Counted from the stretch's first letter, positions 1 to 7,517 are shown. The stretch is 15,396 nucleotides of DNA from an uncultured Alistipes sp. (GCA_947173915.1 CAMWGZ010000011.1:1-15396); one strand, 5' to 3'. The notes: a model not told the origin generated them from the sequence alone. Translations and numbers: made by a program.

Positions 1-2948
1 GGGATATCGACTCCGACTCCGAACCGGCATTTTTTCCTGTCGGGTTTGTAGAGCGACAGCTTGAGGGTCGTGGTCGAGGCGGCGGGCATGCGCAGGAAGT
101 TGAGGTCCAGCAGGATGTCGCCGCCGTAGGAGAACAGTGCCGTGCGGCCGCCGCGCGGGGCTGCCGCCGGGCGGAAGGAGGCGCAGTCGGCTCCGAGGTT
201 CAGCCGGATGCGCTTGAAGTAAACGATGCCGCCGATGCCCCCCTCCGGATAGCAGAGCGGGAACTGGTAGTCGATCGAGGCGGCGGCGTAGCGGTTGCTT
301 TCGATGTCGGATGTGTCGTAGCCGCGCGGAAGCAGGCGGGTCGATTTGTATCCCAGGGGCCGCACGCCCGACGGCAGGCGGTAGCCGCCGACGGAGGTCT
401 GGAAGGCGACGGCCGCCGAAAGCGAGTTGTGTCGGAAGAATCCGGGGGTGTGGAGCCGTGCGTAGAGCGACAGGAGATCGCTGAAGTCGCGGTTGGCGGG
501 GTTGAGCTGGTAACCCGCATGCAGCAGGTAGCCCCAGGGGGGCGCCACGTCGCGCCGGGCGGCCTGCACCGCATCCGAGAAGGAGATGCCGAACGAGAGT
601 TTGTGCAGCCCCGGCCGGTAGCCGATCTCGGACAGGTTGGCGATGGCACCCTCCGGGGTGTAGCGGAGCCGCTGCAGGTCGGCCACCATGCCGTTCGAGT
701 AGTTCCAGCCGGCCGACAGCGAGAGCTGCCGCACGTGGTATCCCCGGTCGAAGAGGAGCGGAAGCGTGGCCGAAGCGCCTGCCGACCAGTACTTCGCCGC
801 AGCGGGGAGCGGCTGCCGTTCGATGGTGCCGTCGTCGTGCCGGCTGGCCAGGGAGTACACCATGCGCCGGCCGCCGTAGGAGGCATCGGCCGCGAGCACG
901 ACACCCAGTCCGCTGTATCGGATCCGGCCCCGCACCAGATGTCCCTCCCGGCGGCTCCAGCCCCAGGTGGCGAAGGCCTCGGCGCTCGAAAGCAGGTTCT
1001 GCGAGAGCAGGGTGGCACCCCACGTCAGGTGGGGATCGAACTCCTCCAGGGCATCGAAGGGGTCGAACGACACGGGTGCCCAGCTGTGGAGCTGCAACAG
1101 GTGGGTCCCCTTGCGGTAGCGTCGTGCGGGGTAGCGGTCGCGCAGACGCGCCGAGTCGGAGGGCGTGTAACGGACCGTGTCGAGGTTGATCGTCTGCCAG
1201 CGGCGGTAGGGGGGATTGACCGCATCGTCGGGCACCGGGCCGGGAGCGATCGGCTCGCCTGCGGGGTCGGGCTGGCGCGTGATGCGGTAGCCCCGGCGGT
1301 CGTAGGTGACGGTCCAGAGCGCTCCGCTGCCGGGAGCGGGCGAGAAGGAGCCGTACCGCGAGCGGGAGAGCTGCGACTGCCGGCCGGTCGCCGGATCGAA
1401 GGCGTGCGCCTCGTCGCGCCCCGAGGCGATCGAGCCGAAGTAGAGCCGGCCGCCGCCGGCGCGCAGGTCGCTCAGTGTGATGTAGGCCCCCGGTGCGAGG
1501 GCGGTCACTTCGCCCGTCGCGGTGTCGAGCCGTGCCGGGTGCATGCCCTCGTCGTCGGTCAGCAGCAGGTAAATTGCGCGGGTGGCATCGTCCCAGGCCA
1601 GTCCGTGTATCTCGGCGAAGGGGGCGACGGCATACCGCCGCACCGCTTTGCCGAGCGAGTCGGCGACGACCACGCCGTAGCGTCCGTCGGGCGTGTATTC
1701 CGCCCAGGCCACTCCTTCGGGCAGCGGTGTGGGGTAGAGTGCGTTGCGCGGCCCCTTCATCGTGCGCGGCCGCCGGCTGTCCGGATCGAGGAGGCAGATG
1801 CGCGAGCCGACCCGCTCGCGGAAGAGGAGCGAGCGGCGGTATTCGCTCCACCAGATGCGCCGTCCGTCCGTCGCGGGACGGCTCGACACCGAGCCGACGC
1901 GGGCGCGCAGGCGCTCTTCGCCCGTGCGGGTGTCGATCTCCACCAGCCGCGCCGGGCGGTCGAGGTCGGTCTTGAGGGCGACGAGCGTGGTGTCGTCCAG
2001 CGGCAGCGGGTGGGCGTATTCGGTGTAGTTGTCCTCGGGCAGGGGCGTGAGCGTGATGCCCGAATCCTCGGGGGCGGGGTGTGCCTGCCAATAGGCGTTC
2101 AGGGCGGCGAACGACTCGCGGAAGAGCCGCCCCTCGCCCGTGCCGTAGAATTTGCGCATGGCCAGGCTCGTGGCGAAGGTCAGCAGGTAGGCGTTGCGCA
2201 CGCCGTAGCGCACCGTGCGGTCCCAGAAGCCGTCGCCGTAGCGGTCGTAGGCGTAGCGGACCATCTGGTAGCCCATCTGGTAGTGGTCGGGCACGTATTC
2301 GCGGTAGGATCCGCAGAACCATTTGTCGCAGTTGCGGCGGCGCAGCACCTCGTCGCCCAGGGCGCGGTATTCGAGCGTGAAGCGCGGCTGGAGGCCCCGG
2401 CCGAAAGAGGAGGCCTCGGTCTCGAACATCACGGCATCGCCCTCGATGGCCCAGAGCGGCATGAAGAGCAGCCCGACCGTCGCCCCCTGCTGTCCTAGCA
2501 GGCCGCTGAGGATGCGGATCAGCCCCCGGTTGAGGTTGTTGTACTGGACGGCGTGGCGGTATTCGTGGGCGACGAGCTGCTTGACCCAGGGCATCGAATA
2601 GCTCGCGGTGGCGGGTGTGGTCAGGAACTCGATCCGCTTGGGCATCCACATGACCAGCCCGTTCGAGCGGAAGTTCTCGGTGCGGAGCACGAAGGGGATG
2701 CGCAGCGGCGGATGCGTGAAGCCGTGACCGATCGCGGGGCCGACCGCCTCGACGTAGCGGAGCGTGCGGCGGGCCAGCGCGGCGGCCGTGTCGGGATAGA
2801 GGATCTGCACCCGTTCGGCGGAGATGCGCCGCCAGCGCAGCGAGGGGGCATCCGCCCCCCAGGAGTAGTATTGGGCGCGGGCGGTCTGCATCCCCGTGAG
2901 GATGCATAGCGGCAGGATAATTGCGATGATGCGTCGCAGGGGGATCAT
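1..2948 (-). CDS. Exported gluzincin-like peptidase / beta-propeller / outer-membrane barrel protein (3' end off window)
   Basis: At least 982 residues are visible; the stop lies beyond the left edge. Residues 1-25 form a signal peptide (hydrophobic core IIAIILPLCIL, likely cleavage after ARA, before QYYSW). Residues about 35-200 resemble a peptidase-MA/gluzincin domain: HEYRH at 128-132 is an HExxH zinc motif, and WAIEGDA at 166-172 supplies the usual downstream Glu ligand (E169). About 300-600 is rich in short repeats of the TolB/WD-like propeller kind. From about 610 to the end, alternating strands starting near a LLQLHSWAPVSFDP segment look like an outer-membrane barrel of a type common in Bacteroidetes. 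The ATG start overlaps the stop of the upstream SUI1 gene (ATGA), which fixes the start and suggests translational coupling. Inference: a surface or periplasm-facing protease-like envelope protein. Substrate and pathway are unknown, and I know no gene symbol for it. Confidence 0.8.
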   Translation of the reverse strand, partial: MIPLRRIIAIILPLCILTGMQTARAQYYSWGADAPSLRWRRISAERVQILYPDTAAALARRTLRYVEAVGPAIGHGFTHPPLRIPFVLRTENFRSNGLVMWMPKRIEFLTTPATASYSMPWVKQLVAHEYRHAVQYNNLNRGLIRILSGLLGQQGATVGLLFMPLWAIEGDAVMFETEASSFGRGLQPRFTLEYRALGDEVLRRRNCDKWFCGSYREYVPDHYQMGYQMVRYAYDRYGDGFWDRTVRYGVRNAYLLTFATSLAMRKFYGTGEGRLFRESFAALNAYWQAHPAPEDSGITLTPLPEDNYTEYAHPLPLDDTTLVALKTDLDRPARLVEIDTRTGEERLRARVGSVSSRPATDGRRIWWSEYRRSLLFRERVGSRICLLDPDSRRPRTMKGPRNALYPTPLPEGVAWAEYTPDGRYGVVVADSLGKAVRRYAVAPFAEIHGLAWDDATRAIYLLLTDDEGMHPARLDTATGEVTALAPGAYITLSDLRAGGGRLYFGSIASGRDEAHAFDPATGRQSQLSRSRYGSFSPAPGSGALWTVTYDRRGYRITRQPDPAGEPIAPGPVPDDAVNPPYRRWQTINLDTVRYTPSDSARLRDRYPARRYRKGTHLLQLHSWAPVSFDPFDALEEFDPHLTWGATLLSQNLLSSAEAFATWGWSRREGHLVRGRIRYSGLGVVLAADASYGGRRMVYSLASRHDDGTIERQPLPAAAKYWSAGASATLPLLFDRGYHVRQLSLSAGWNYSNGMVADLQRLRYTPEGAIANLSEIGYRPGLHKLSFGISFSDAVQAARRDVAPPWGYLLHAGYQLNPANRDFSDLLSLYARLHTPGFFRHNSLSAAVAFQTSVGGYRLPSGVRPLGYKSTRLLPRGYDTSDIESNRYAAASIDYQFPLCYPEGGIGGIVYFKRIRLNLGADCASFRPAAAPRGGRTALFSYGGDILLDLNFLRMPAASTTTLKLSLYKPDRKKCRFGVGVDI

Positions 2949-3289
2949 CCGCCGGCCTTTTTGCATTTGTAGCCGCTTTTTGCGAGGATCTCGACGATGC
3001 GGTCGCGGTGGTCGCCCTGAATGATGATCTCTCCCTCTTTGGCCGAGCCGCCCACGCCGCAGCGGGTCTTGAGCAGACGGGCCAGTGCGGTCAGGTCGGC
3101 GTCGCTGCCGACGAATCCGCGCACGAGCGTCGCGGTCTTGCCGCCCCGGTGCTTGCGGTCGAGCCAGATGCGCAGCTCCTGACGTTCGGGCGGAAGCGTC
3201 TCGGCGACGCTCGGGGTGTCGGTGTCGAATTTGAAGTCGGGGTCGGTCGAATAGACCATACCTAATCTTGATTTCCAGTCGTTTGACAT
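2945..3289 (-). CDS. SUI1/YciH-family translation initiation factor-like protein
   Basis: A 114-residue protein of the eIF1/SUI1 fold. The C-terminal two thirds carry the family signature: a basic patch (LDRKHRGGKTATLVRGF, about residues 41-57), then LARLLKTRCGVGGSAKEG and the GEIIIQGDHRDRIVEIL segment that ends the SUI1 domain. The first 35 residues are a family-typical variable extension. Relatives bind the small ribosomal subunit near the P site; in bacteria (YciH) the role is minor or stress-linked and not settled. The ATG at the right end is the first in frame. The stop TGA overlaps the ATG of the large envelope gene by 4 bases, so the two are almost certainly one transcript. No convincing promoter was found in the 110-base gap to the divergent DUF4435 gene; a GAACTTTG just before the ATG would give an almost leaderless message and is weak. 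Confidence 0.93.
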   Translation of the reverse strand: MSNDWKSRLGMVYSTDPDFKFDTDTPSVAETLPPERQELRIWLDRKHRGGKTATLVRGFVGSDADLTALARLLKTRCGVGGSAKEGEIIIQGDHRDRIVEILAKSGYKCKKAGG

Positions 3290-3325
3290 GCCAAAGTTCG
3301 GAGAAATTGTTCGTTATGTCGGAAA

Positions 3326-3341
3326 TCCGGCCCGGGCCGGA
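3326..3341. repeat. 16-bp perfect palindrome in divergent intergenic region
   Basis: TCCGGCCCGGGCCGGA reads the same on both strands. It lies in the gap between the divergent SUI1 and DUF4435 genes and ends 6 bases before the -33 element of the DUF4435 promoter. It could be an operator for a dimeric regulator or a simple GC-rich hairpin; the sequence alone cannot decide. Confidence 0.6.
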
Positions 3342-3347
3342 GATACG

Positions 3348-3379
3348 TTTGTGCAAAAGTAATAAAATTCTTATCTTTG
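3348..3379 (+). promoter_or_regulatory. Bacteroidetes-type promoter for the DUF4435 gene
   Basis: TTTG (3348-3351), a 20-base spacer, then TATCTTTG (3372-3379) match the Bacteroidetes -33/-7 consensus TTTG-N19-21-TAnnTTTG. Transcription would start about 10 to 15 bases before the ATG at 3400. This argues against an upstream in-frame ATG at 3268, which precedes the promoter and overlaps the SUI1 gene. Confidence 0.8.
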
Positions 3380-3399
3380 TGAAAAGACGTGAGAAAGAC

Positions 3400-4485
3400 A
3401 TGAAGCGATTTACCGAGAGGCTGCGGTCGATGAATCTCTTTTCACGGCGCGAGGAGCCGCTGCCGCTGCCGCTGCCGGGCGATCCGTCGCTGCGCGTGGT
3501 GCGGGTCTTCGTCGAGGGGTATGAGGACGTGGCTTTCTGGCGCGGGGTGTTCGACTGCTTTCCCAACCCCTACATCTGTTTCGAAATATCGGTCCCCACG
3601 CGCAAGGACCTGCCCAAGGGCAAGAAGGTGCTGCTGTCGATGATCCCCCAGTCGTCGGAGGAGCTGCTGCTGTGCGTCGATTCGGACTTCGACTTTCTCT
3701 TCGCCGGCCGCACCGACCAGTCGCGGCTGATCCGCGAATCGCGCTACATGTTCCATACCTACACCTACGCCACCGAGAACTACCTCTGCTACGCGCCGTC
3801 GCTGCACAACGTCTGCGTCAAGGCCACCAAGAACGACACCCGCATCTTCGACTTCGAGCGGTTCATGGCCGAATATGCGCGGACGATCTACCGGCTCTTC
3901 CTCTGGTATGTCTATTCGGCCAAGCAGTCCGACGAACATGTCTTCACGCTGGCCGACTTCAAGTCGTCGGTGCGGATCAACTACCTCGACCTGGAGGCCA
4001 ACGGAGCCAACACCATCGCCTGGCTCGCCCGCAACGTCCACCGCAGGGAGCATACCCTGGAGGAGAAGCATCCCCGTCTTGCCGCCGAGCTGGACGGCTT
4101 CGGGCAGCGGCTGGCCCGCATGGGGGTCACGCCCGAGACGACCTATCTCTACATGCACGGCCACACGCTGCTGGACAACGTGGTGATGGTCGTGCTGGAG
4201 ACCGTCTGCGAGAAGCTCCGGCAGATGTCTGTGGCCAATATCGCCTCGTCGAACAAGCAGGGGGTGGCGCTCAAGAACGAGATGAGCAACTACACCAACA
4301 CCCAGCGGTCGATCCGCGACGTGCTGCTCGATAACGAGAACTATCAGGACTGTCCGCTCTTCAAGCGGCTCCACCGCGATATCGAGCGCTACCTGCTGCG
4401 CACCCTGTGGCAGATGAAGCAGCGGGGCGAGATCCCCGTTTCGGAGACCCTCTTTTCGATCGCCCGCAACTTCCGCCGGCGGTAA
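3400..4485 (+). CDS. DUF4435 protein with Toprim-like (OLD/AriB-type) motifs
   Basis: A 361-residue protein. The N-terminal half has Toprim-type acidic motifs: VFVEGYEDVAFW (E39 in strand-turn EG) and LLCVDSDFDFLF (D94, D96 as the DxD pair), followed by TYATENYLC (E126-N127), a segment typical of DUF4435. The C-terminal half is helical, charged and without clear motifs. Toprim domains coordinate Mg2+ for nuclease, ligase-like or primase chemistry. DUF4435 proteins include AriB, the toxic effector of the PARIS anti-phage system, where it works with the ABC-type ATPase AriA; here no ATPase gene is adjacent. There is no signal peptide or membrane segment, so it is cytoplasmic. The start was chosen because the promoter lies immediately upstream of this ATG. 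GC content matches the neighbours, so it is not obviously recently acquired. Its role is unknown: a housekeeping nuclease-like protein or a solitary effector are both possible. Confidence 0.85.
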   Translation: MKRFTERLRSMNLFSRREEPLPLPLPGDPSLRVVRVFVEGYEDVAFWRGVFDCFPNPYICFEISVPTRKDLPKGKKVLLSMIPQSSEELLLCVDSDFDFLFAGRTDQSRLIRESRYMFHTYTYATENYLCYAPSLHNVCVKATKNDTRIFDFERFMAEYARTIYRLFLWYVYSAKQSDEHVFTLADFKSSVRINYLDLEANGANTIAWLARNVHRREHTLEEKHPRLAAELDGFGQRLARMGVTPETTYLYMHGHTLLDNVVMVVLETVCEKLRQMSVANIASSNKQGVALKNEMSNYTNTQRSIRDVLLDNENYQDCPLFKRLHRDIERYLLRTLWQMKQRGEIPVSETLFSIARNFRRR

Positions 4486-4591
4486 GCCTCCCCTGCGGCG
4501 GTTCCGCTTCGGGCGGACGGATCTTTGGGGGCGCAAGGGGGTCTTTGAAAGGAATCCGTAAGGGTTGCTCCTGCTGCCGGCGTTGTCGTGA

Positions 4592-4625
4592 AAATGCCGT
4601 TGCCTCCGGGAGGGCAAGGGCATTT
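4592..4625 (+). terminator. Imperfect hairpin downstream of the DUF4435 gene
   Basis: AAATGCC-G-TTGCC pairs with GGCAA-G-GGCATTT (7 + 5 base pairs around one G-G mismatch, plus one wobble) across a six-base CCGGGA loop. There is no T tract on either side, so intrinsic termination is doubtful. The rest of the gap 4486-4670 shows nothing else. It could act as a transcript 3' end stabiliser. Confidence 0.35.
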
Positions 4626-4670
4626 GAAGCGGCAGGAAAACAGAGCTGTGATTGCGTGGCGTGCAGCCTT

Positions 4671-5147
4671 TTAAGGCTTTGCGATCTCCCCGATAAATTC
4701 GGAATTTATATTTTTTTGCAAATAAATCATGTCTATCAGCTGAGTGCCTGCTTCATATATCGGGTGGTCGTAATTATCTGTGAAGAAGTTTTTAATGCTA
4801 TGAGAACGAATAAATCCACACTTCTCATAAAAAGGGACTGTCAGCGGACTATCCCCTGTGCCAACTTGCAGTATAGAATATTTCCCTTTATAGGTCGTAG
4901 CGACAAAGTCAATTAGTGCTTTACCATACCCCTTCCCCTGATATTCTGGTTCGGTTGCAATATTTTTGATTTCAAGAACACCGTTTCCCTCGTCTGTTAC
5001 GACACATTCGCACTTAACCCCATCATCGTCCAAAACATACATCGTCCCTCTGCTAAGATACCTGTCTATCATATCCTCCTGCTCATCTGCCAATAGCAAC
5101 AGCGGAAGAAATTGTTTTTTATTCTCCTTGATTTCTTTGATTTTCAT
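4671..5147 (-). CDS. GNAT-family N-acetyltransferase
   Basis: A 158-residue protein from the ATG at the right end; a TTG start 12 bases earlier is open but less likely because homologues of this type begin MKI-EIKENK. The GNAT core is clear: EIKNIATEPEYQGKGYGKAL has the acetyl-CoA pyrophosphate-binding loop QGKGYG (70-75), and PFYEKCGF (105-112) is the usual C-terminal motif B. It would transfer an acetyl group from acetyl-CoA to an amine; the acceptor (antibiotic, small metabolite or protein N-terminus) cannot be read from sequence. The gene is strikingly AT-rich, with Lys/Ile/Asn-rich composition and codons such as AAA and ATA unlike the GC-rich genes on both sides. Its style resembles Firmicutes or mobile-element genes, so recent horizontal gain is likely. 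No promoter matching TAnnTTTG was found in the 108 bases upstream. Confidence 0.9.
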   Translation of the reverse strand: MKIKEIKENKKQFLPLLLLADEQEDMIDRYLSRGTMYVLDDDGVKCECVVTDEGNGVLEIKNIATEPEYQGKGYGKALIDFVATTYKGKYSILQVGTGDSPLTVPFYEKCGFIRSHSIKNFFTDNYDHPIYEAGTQLIDMIYLQKNINSEFIGEIAKP

Positions 5148-5255
5148 ATCAGCTTGCAATTTTCCGTTAAAAACACTGAAAAACTTGACTATTTATGCTA
5201 ATAGGTTAAAGGACTACACAGAAAACTACATGAGAAAAGCGAATCTTCGTAAAAT

Positions 5256-5290
5256 AAAAAAAGGGAATCCGTTTCGGACTCCCTTTTTTT
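5256..5290 (-). terminator. Intrinsic terminator of mdh
   Basis: On the minus strand GGGAGTCCG-AAA-CGGATTCCC forms a 9-bp stem (one G-T pair) followed by seven T residues; an A run precedes it, so it could work in both directions. It lies 17 bases past the mdh stop and closes the gcvH-mdh unit. On the other side it marks the edge of the AT-rich acetyltransferase island. Confidence 0.88.
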
Positions 5291-5306
5291 CATTTGTGCG
5301 GCTGGT

Positions 5307-6248
5307 TTACAGCGCCTTGATCTCGTGCAGCACCTGATTGGTCTTGCGGACCGCAGCGGCCGACTCCTCGAAGCGGGCGGCCTCCTCCTTGGTCAGGTCG
5401 ATCTCGACGATCTTCTCGATACCCTTGCGGCCGATCACGGCGGGAACGCCGATGCAGATGTCGTTCTGTCCGTACTCGCCCTCCAGGTAGCAGCAGCAGG
5501 GGACGATCTTCTTCTGGTCGTGCAGAATCGACTCGACCATCATCGAAGCGGCTGCGCCGGGGGCGTACCATGCCGAGGTGCCGATGAGTTTGGTCAGCGT
5601 CGCACCGCCCACCATCGTGTTGGCGGCAGCCTCCTGGAGTTTCTTCTTCGAGGCGAACTGTGCGACGGGCACGCCGTTCACGGTGGCCTTCGACAGCAGC
5701 GGAATCATCGTCGTGTCGCCGTGGCCGCCGATGACCATGCCGTCCACGTTGTTGATGTTGGCACCGGTGGCTTTGGCCAGATAGCACTTGAAGCGGGCCG
5801 AGTCGAGTGCGCCGCCCATGCCGATCACACGGTTCTTGGGAAGCCCGGAGGCTTTCAGAGCCAGGTAGGTCAGCGTATCCATCGGGTTGGCCACCACCAG
5901 GATGATCGCACGCGGCGAGTACTTCACGACGTTCTCGATCACGCTCTTCATGATGTTGGCGTTGGTGCCGATCAGCTCCTCGCGCGTCATGCCCGGCTTG
6001 CGGGGAATGCCCGAAGTGATTACCACCACGTCCGAATTGGCGGTCTTCTTGTAGTCGTTGGTCGCGCCGACGAGCTTCGTGTCGAAATCCATCAGCGTGG
6101 CGCACTGGTACATGTCCAGCATCTTGCCCTCGGAGAGTCCCTCCTTGATGTCGATCAGGACCACCTCGCTCGCCACCTCGCGGCAAGCCATCACATTGGC
6201 GCACGTCGCACCTACCGCGCCTGCGCCTACAACCGTAACTTTTGACAT
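5307..6248 (-). CDS. mdh: Malate dehydrogenase (NAD-dependent, LDH-like)
   Basis: A 313-residue cytoplasmic enzyme that interconverts malate and oxaloacetate with NAD(H). The N-terminal Rossmann fold shows GAGAVG at 8-13 and the acidic D33 (LIDIKEG) that favours NAD over NADP. GIPRKPGMTR (80-89) is the mobile-loop region with the two arginines (R83, R89) that recognise the dicarboxylate and mark MDH rather than LDH. The catalytic set is D149 and R152 (ALDSARF) and H176 (IGGHGDT). Length is normal for the family. In Bacteroidetes this enzyme feeds the fumarate/succinate fermentation branch. It starts 12 bases after gcvH on the same strand with no promoter between, so cotranscription is likely; a strong terminator follows. 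Confidence 0.97.
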   Translation of the reverse strand: MSKVTVVGAGAVGATCANVMACREVASEVVLIDIKEGLSEGKMLDMYQCATLMDFDTKLVGATNDYKKTANSDVVVITSGIPRKPGMTREELIGTNANIMKSVIENVVKYSPRAIILVVANPMDTLTYLALKASGLPKNRVIGMGGALDSARFKCYLAKATGANINNVDGMVIGGHGDTTMIPLLSKATVNGVPVAQFASKKKLQEAAANTMVGGATLTKLIGTSAWYAPGAAASMMVESILHDQKKIVPCCCYLEGEYGQNDICIGVPAVIGRKGIEKIVEIDLTKEEAARFEESAAAVRKTNQVLHEIKAL

Positions 6249-6260
6249 GTCAGTTCGTTA

Positions 6261-6638
6261 TTAGCCGATCAGTTCCTTGTATTGAGCGTCGGAAAGCAGT
6301 GCGTCGTACTCCTTGGGATCGCTGAGCTTGACCTTGATGATCCAGCCCTCTCCGTAGGGATCGCGGTTCACTACCGCCGGGTCGGCATCGACCGCGTCGT
6401 TGAACTCGATCACTTCGCCGCCGACGGGAATGAAAGCGTCGCTCACGGTCTTCACGGCCTCGATCGAGCCGAATACCTCGCCTGCGGCGAGCGTCTCGCC
6501 CACGGTGGGGACATCGACGAATACGATATCGCCCAGCTGGCTCTGTGCGAAGTCGGTAATGCCGATATAGGCCGTGTCGCCCTCGATGCGGCACCACTCG
6601 TGGTCGTTCGAATACTTCAAATTAGCAGGTACGTTCAT
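6261..6638 (-). CDS. gcvH: Glycine cleavage system H protein
   Basis: A 125-residue lipoyl carrier that shuttles the aminomethyl group between GcvP, GcvT and Lpd in glycine breakdown. The lipoyl-attachment site is K63 in SIEAVKTVS; the N-terminal [20 protein letters not shown] and the [13 protein letters not shown] stretch are family-typical, as is [15 protein letters not shown] near the end. Full length. No gcvP, gcvT or lpd lies in the window, so the partners are encoded elsewhere. The gene is preceded by its own Bacteroidetes promoter and followed after 12 bases by mdh. The neighbouring birA encodes a protein of the biotin/lipoate ligase superfamily. Confidence 0.97.
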   Translation of the reverse strand: MNVPANLKYSNDHEWCRIEGDTAYIGITDFAQSQLGDIVFVDVPTVGETLAAGEVFGSIEAVKTVSDAFIPVGGEVIEFNDAVDADPAVVNRDPYGEGWIIKVKLSDPKEYDALLSDAQYKELIG

Positions 6639-6694
6639 AATATTGTTTTGTTGATTTGGTTGAACAATTCTTTTTCTCGGAAAATAACCTCTTG

Positions 6695-6728
6695 CAAATA
6701 TAGGATTATTTTTCGTTCCGCGATCAAA
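6695..6728 (-). promoter_or_regulatory. Promoter for gcvH-mdh
   Basis: On the minus strand TTTG (complement of 6725-6728), 22 bases, then TATATTTG (complement of 6695-6702). The -7 element is a full TAnnTTTG match; the spacer is one or two bases longer than usual. The leader would be roughly 50 bases. The surrounding 6639-6749 gap is otherwise AT-rich and featureless. Confidence 0.75.
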
Positions 6729-6749
6729 TTCTGTTATTTTTTTAACACC

Positions 6750-7502
6750 TTATTCGCAGGTTTCCGCTGCGCTCCCCTCTCTGGCTGCGATCACGAACTC
6801 GATCTCCCGGAACAGATAGCCTTCGGTCCGTCCGTCGGGCAGTTCGAGCAGCAGCTCGCCCGTAGGGCGCACGTCCCGCAGGACGGCCCGGACGGTCCGC
6901 CCGTCGGGGTAGCGGTAGGTGTGGTGCTCGTCCAGGCGGTAGAGGCGCTGCCGGTACTCCTGTTGCAGGGCCTGCCGTTCGCCGCGCTCCAGCTGGCGGT
7001 AGCGTCCGTCGAGCAGGGCAGCCAGGCGTTCGATGAGCTGCCGCCGGTCGTACTCCCGGCCCGTAAGCTGCCGCATCGAGCAGGGGTTGGGCAGCGACGG
7101 GTCGAACTCCGTCTGATTGACGTTCACGCCGATGCCCACGATCGTCCGGGCGAGGCGGTCGCCCGCGAGGTCGTTCTCGATCAGCATGCCGACTGCCTTG
7201 CGGTCGCCCGCATAGATGTCGTTGGTCCATTTGATCCGCGCGTCGATGCCCTCCTCGGCCATCAGGTCGGTCAGGGCGAGGGTCACGGCCTGGGAGAGCA
7301 AAAACTGTTCCGGAACCTTCAGGAAACGGGGTTCCCAGACCAGCGAGAAGGTCAGGTTGAGCCCCTCGGCGCTGCTCCAGGCGTGGCCCCGCTGTCCGCG
7401 TCCGGCCGTCTGGCGCTCGGCCCAGACGATGTCGCCGTGCGCGTAGCGGCGATCGCGCGCCTCGTCGTTGGTCGAGGTGGTTTGTGTCAGGTGGTGAATC
7501 AT
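6750..7502 (-). CDS. birA: Biotin--[acetyl-CoA-carboxylase] ligase, HTH-less
   Basis: A 250-residue enzyme that activates biotin with ATP and attaches it to carrier lysines such as that of the biotin carboxyl carrier protein. Motifs: STNDEA near the N-terminus, GRGQRGHAWSS (34-44, the adenylate-binding loop), KWTNDIY (91-97, the KWPND motif with Thr for Pro), and RKAVGMLIE with the catalytic-site lysine K102. The last 60 residues form the small SH3-like C-terminal domain. There is no N-terminal helix-turn-helix, so unlike E. coli BirA it cannot be a DNA-binding repressor. It lies 15 bases after dapD on the same strand and is probably translated from the dapD message. No clear terminator follows, so some readthrough into gcvH-mdh is possible. 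Confidence 0.94.
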   Translation of the reverse strand: MIHHLTQTTSTNDEARDRRYAHGDIVWAERQTAGRGQRGHAWSSAEGLNLTFSLVWEPRFLKVPEQFLLSQAVTLALTDLMAEEGIDARIKWTNDIYAGDRKAVGMLIENDLAGDRLARTIVGIGVNVNQTEFDPSLPNPCSMRQLTGREYDRRQLIERLAALLDGRYRQLERGERQALQQEYRQRLYRLDEHHTYRYPDGRTVRAVLRDVRPTGELLLELPDGRTEGYLFREIEFVIAAREGSAAETCE

Positions 7503-7517
7503 CTGTGTCGGGAGTTG

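Noticed and set aside
429..2498. Long plus-strand open frame (about 689 codons)
   Set aside because: It is antisense to the peptidase-propeller-barrel gene, has low-complexity Gly/Val/Arg/Ala composition with no domain, and is a by-product of GC-rich third positions.
3326..3341. Palindrome as part of a CRISPR or mobile-element end
   Set aside because: It is a single copy with no repeats, spacers or transposase nearby.
3268..3399. Upstream in-frame extension of the DUF4435 protein
   Set aside because: It would start upstream of the promoter and overlap the SUI1 start; the extension has no family-like sequence.
3442..4623. Minus-strand open frame opposite the DUF4435 gene
   Set aside because: It is antisense to a gene with a matching promoter and recognisable motifs; no domain is visible.
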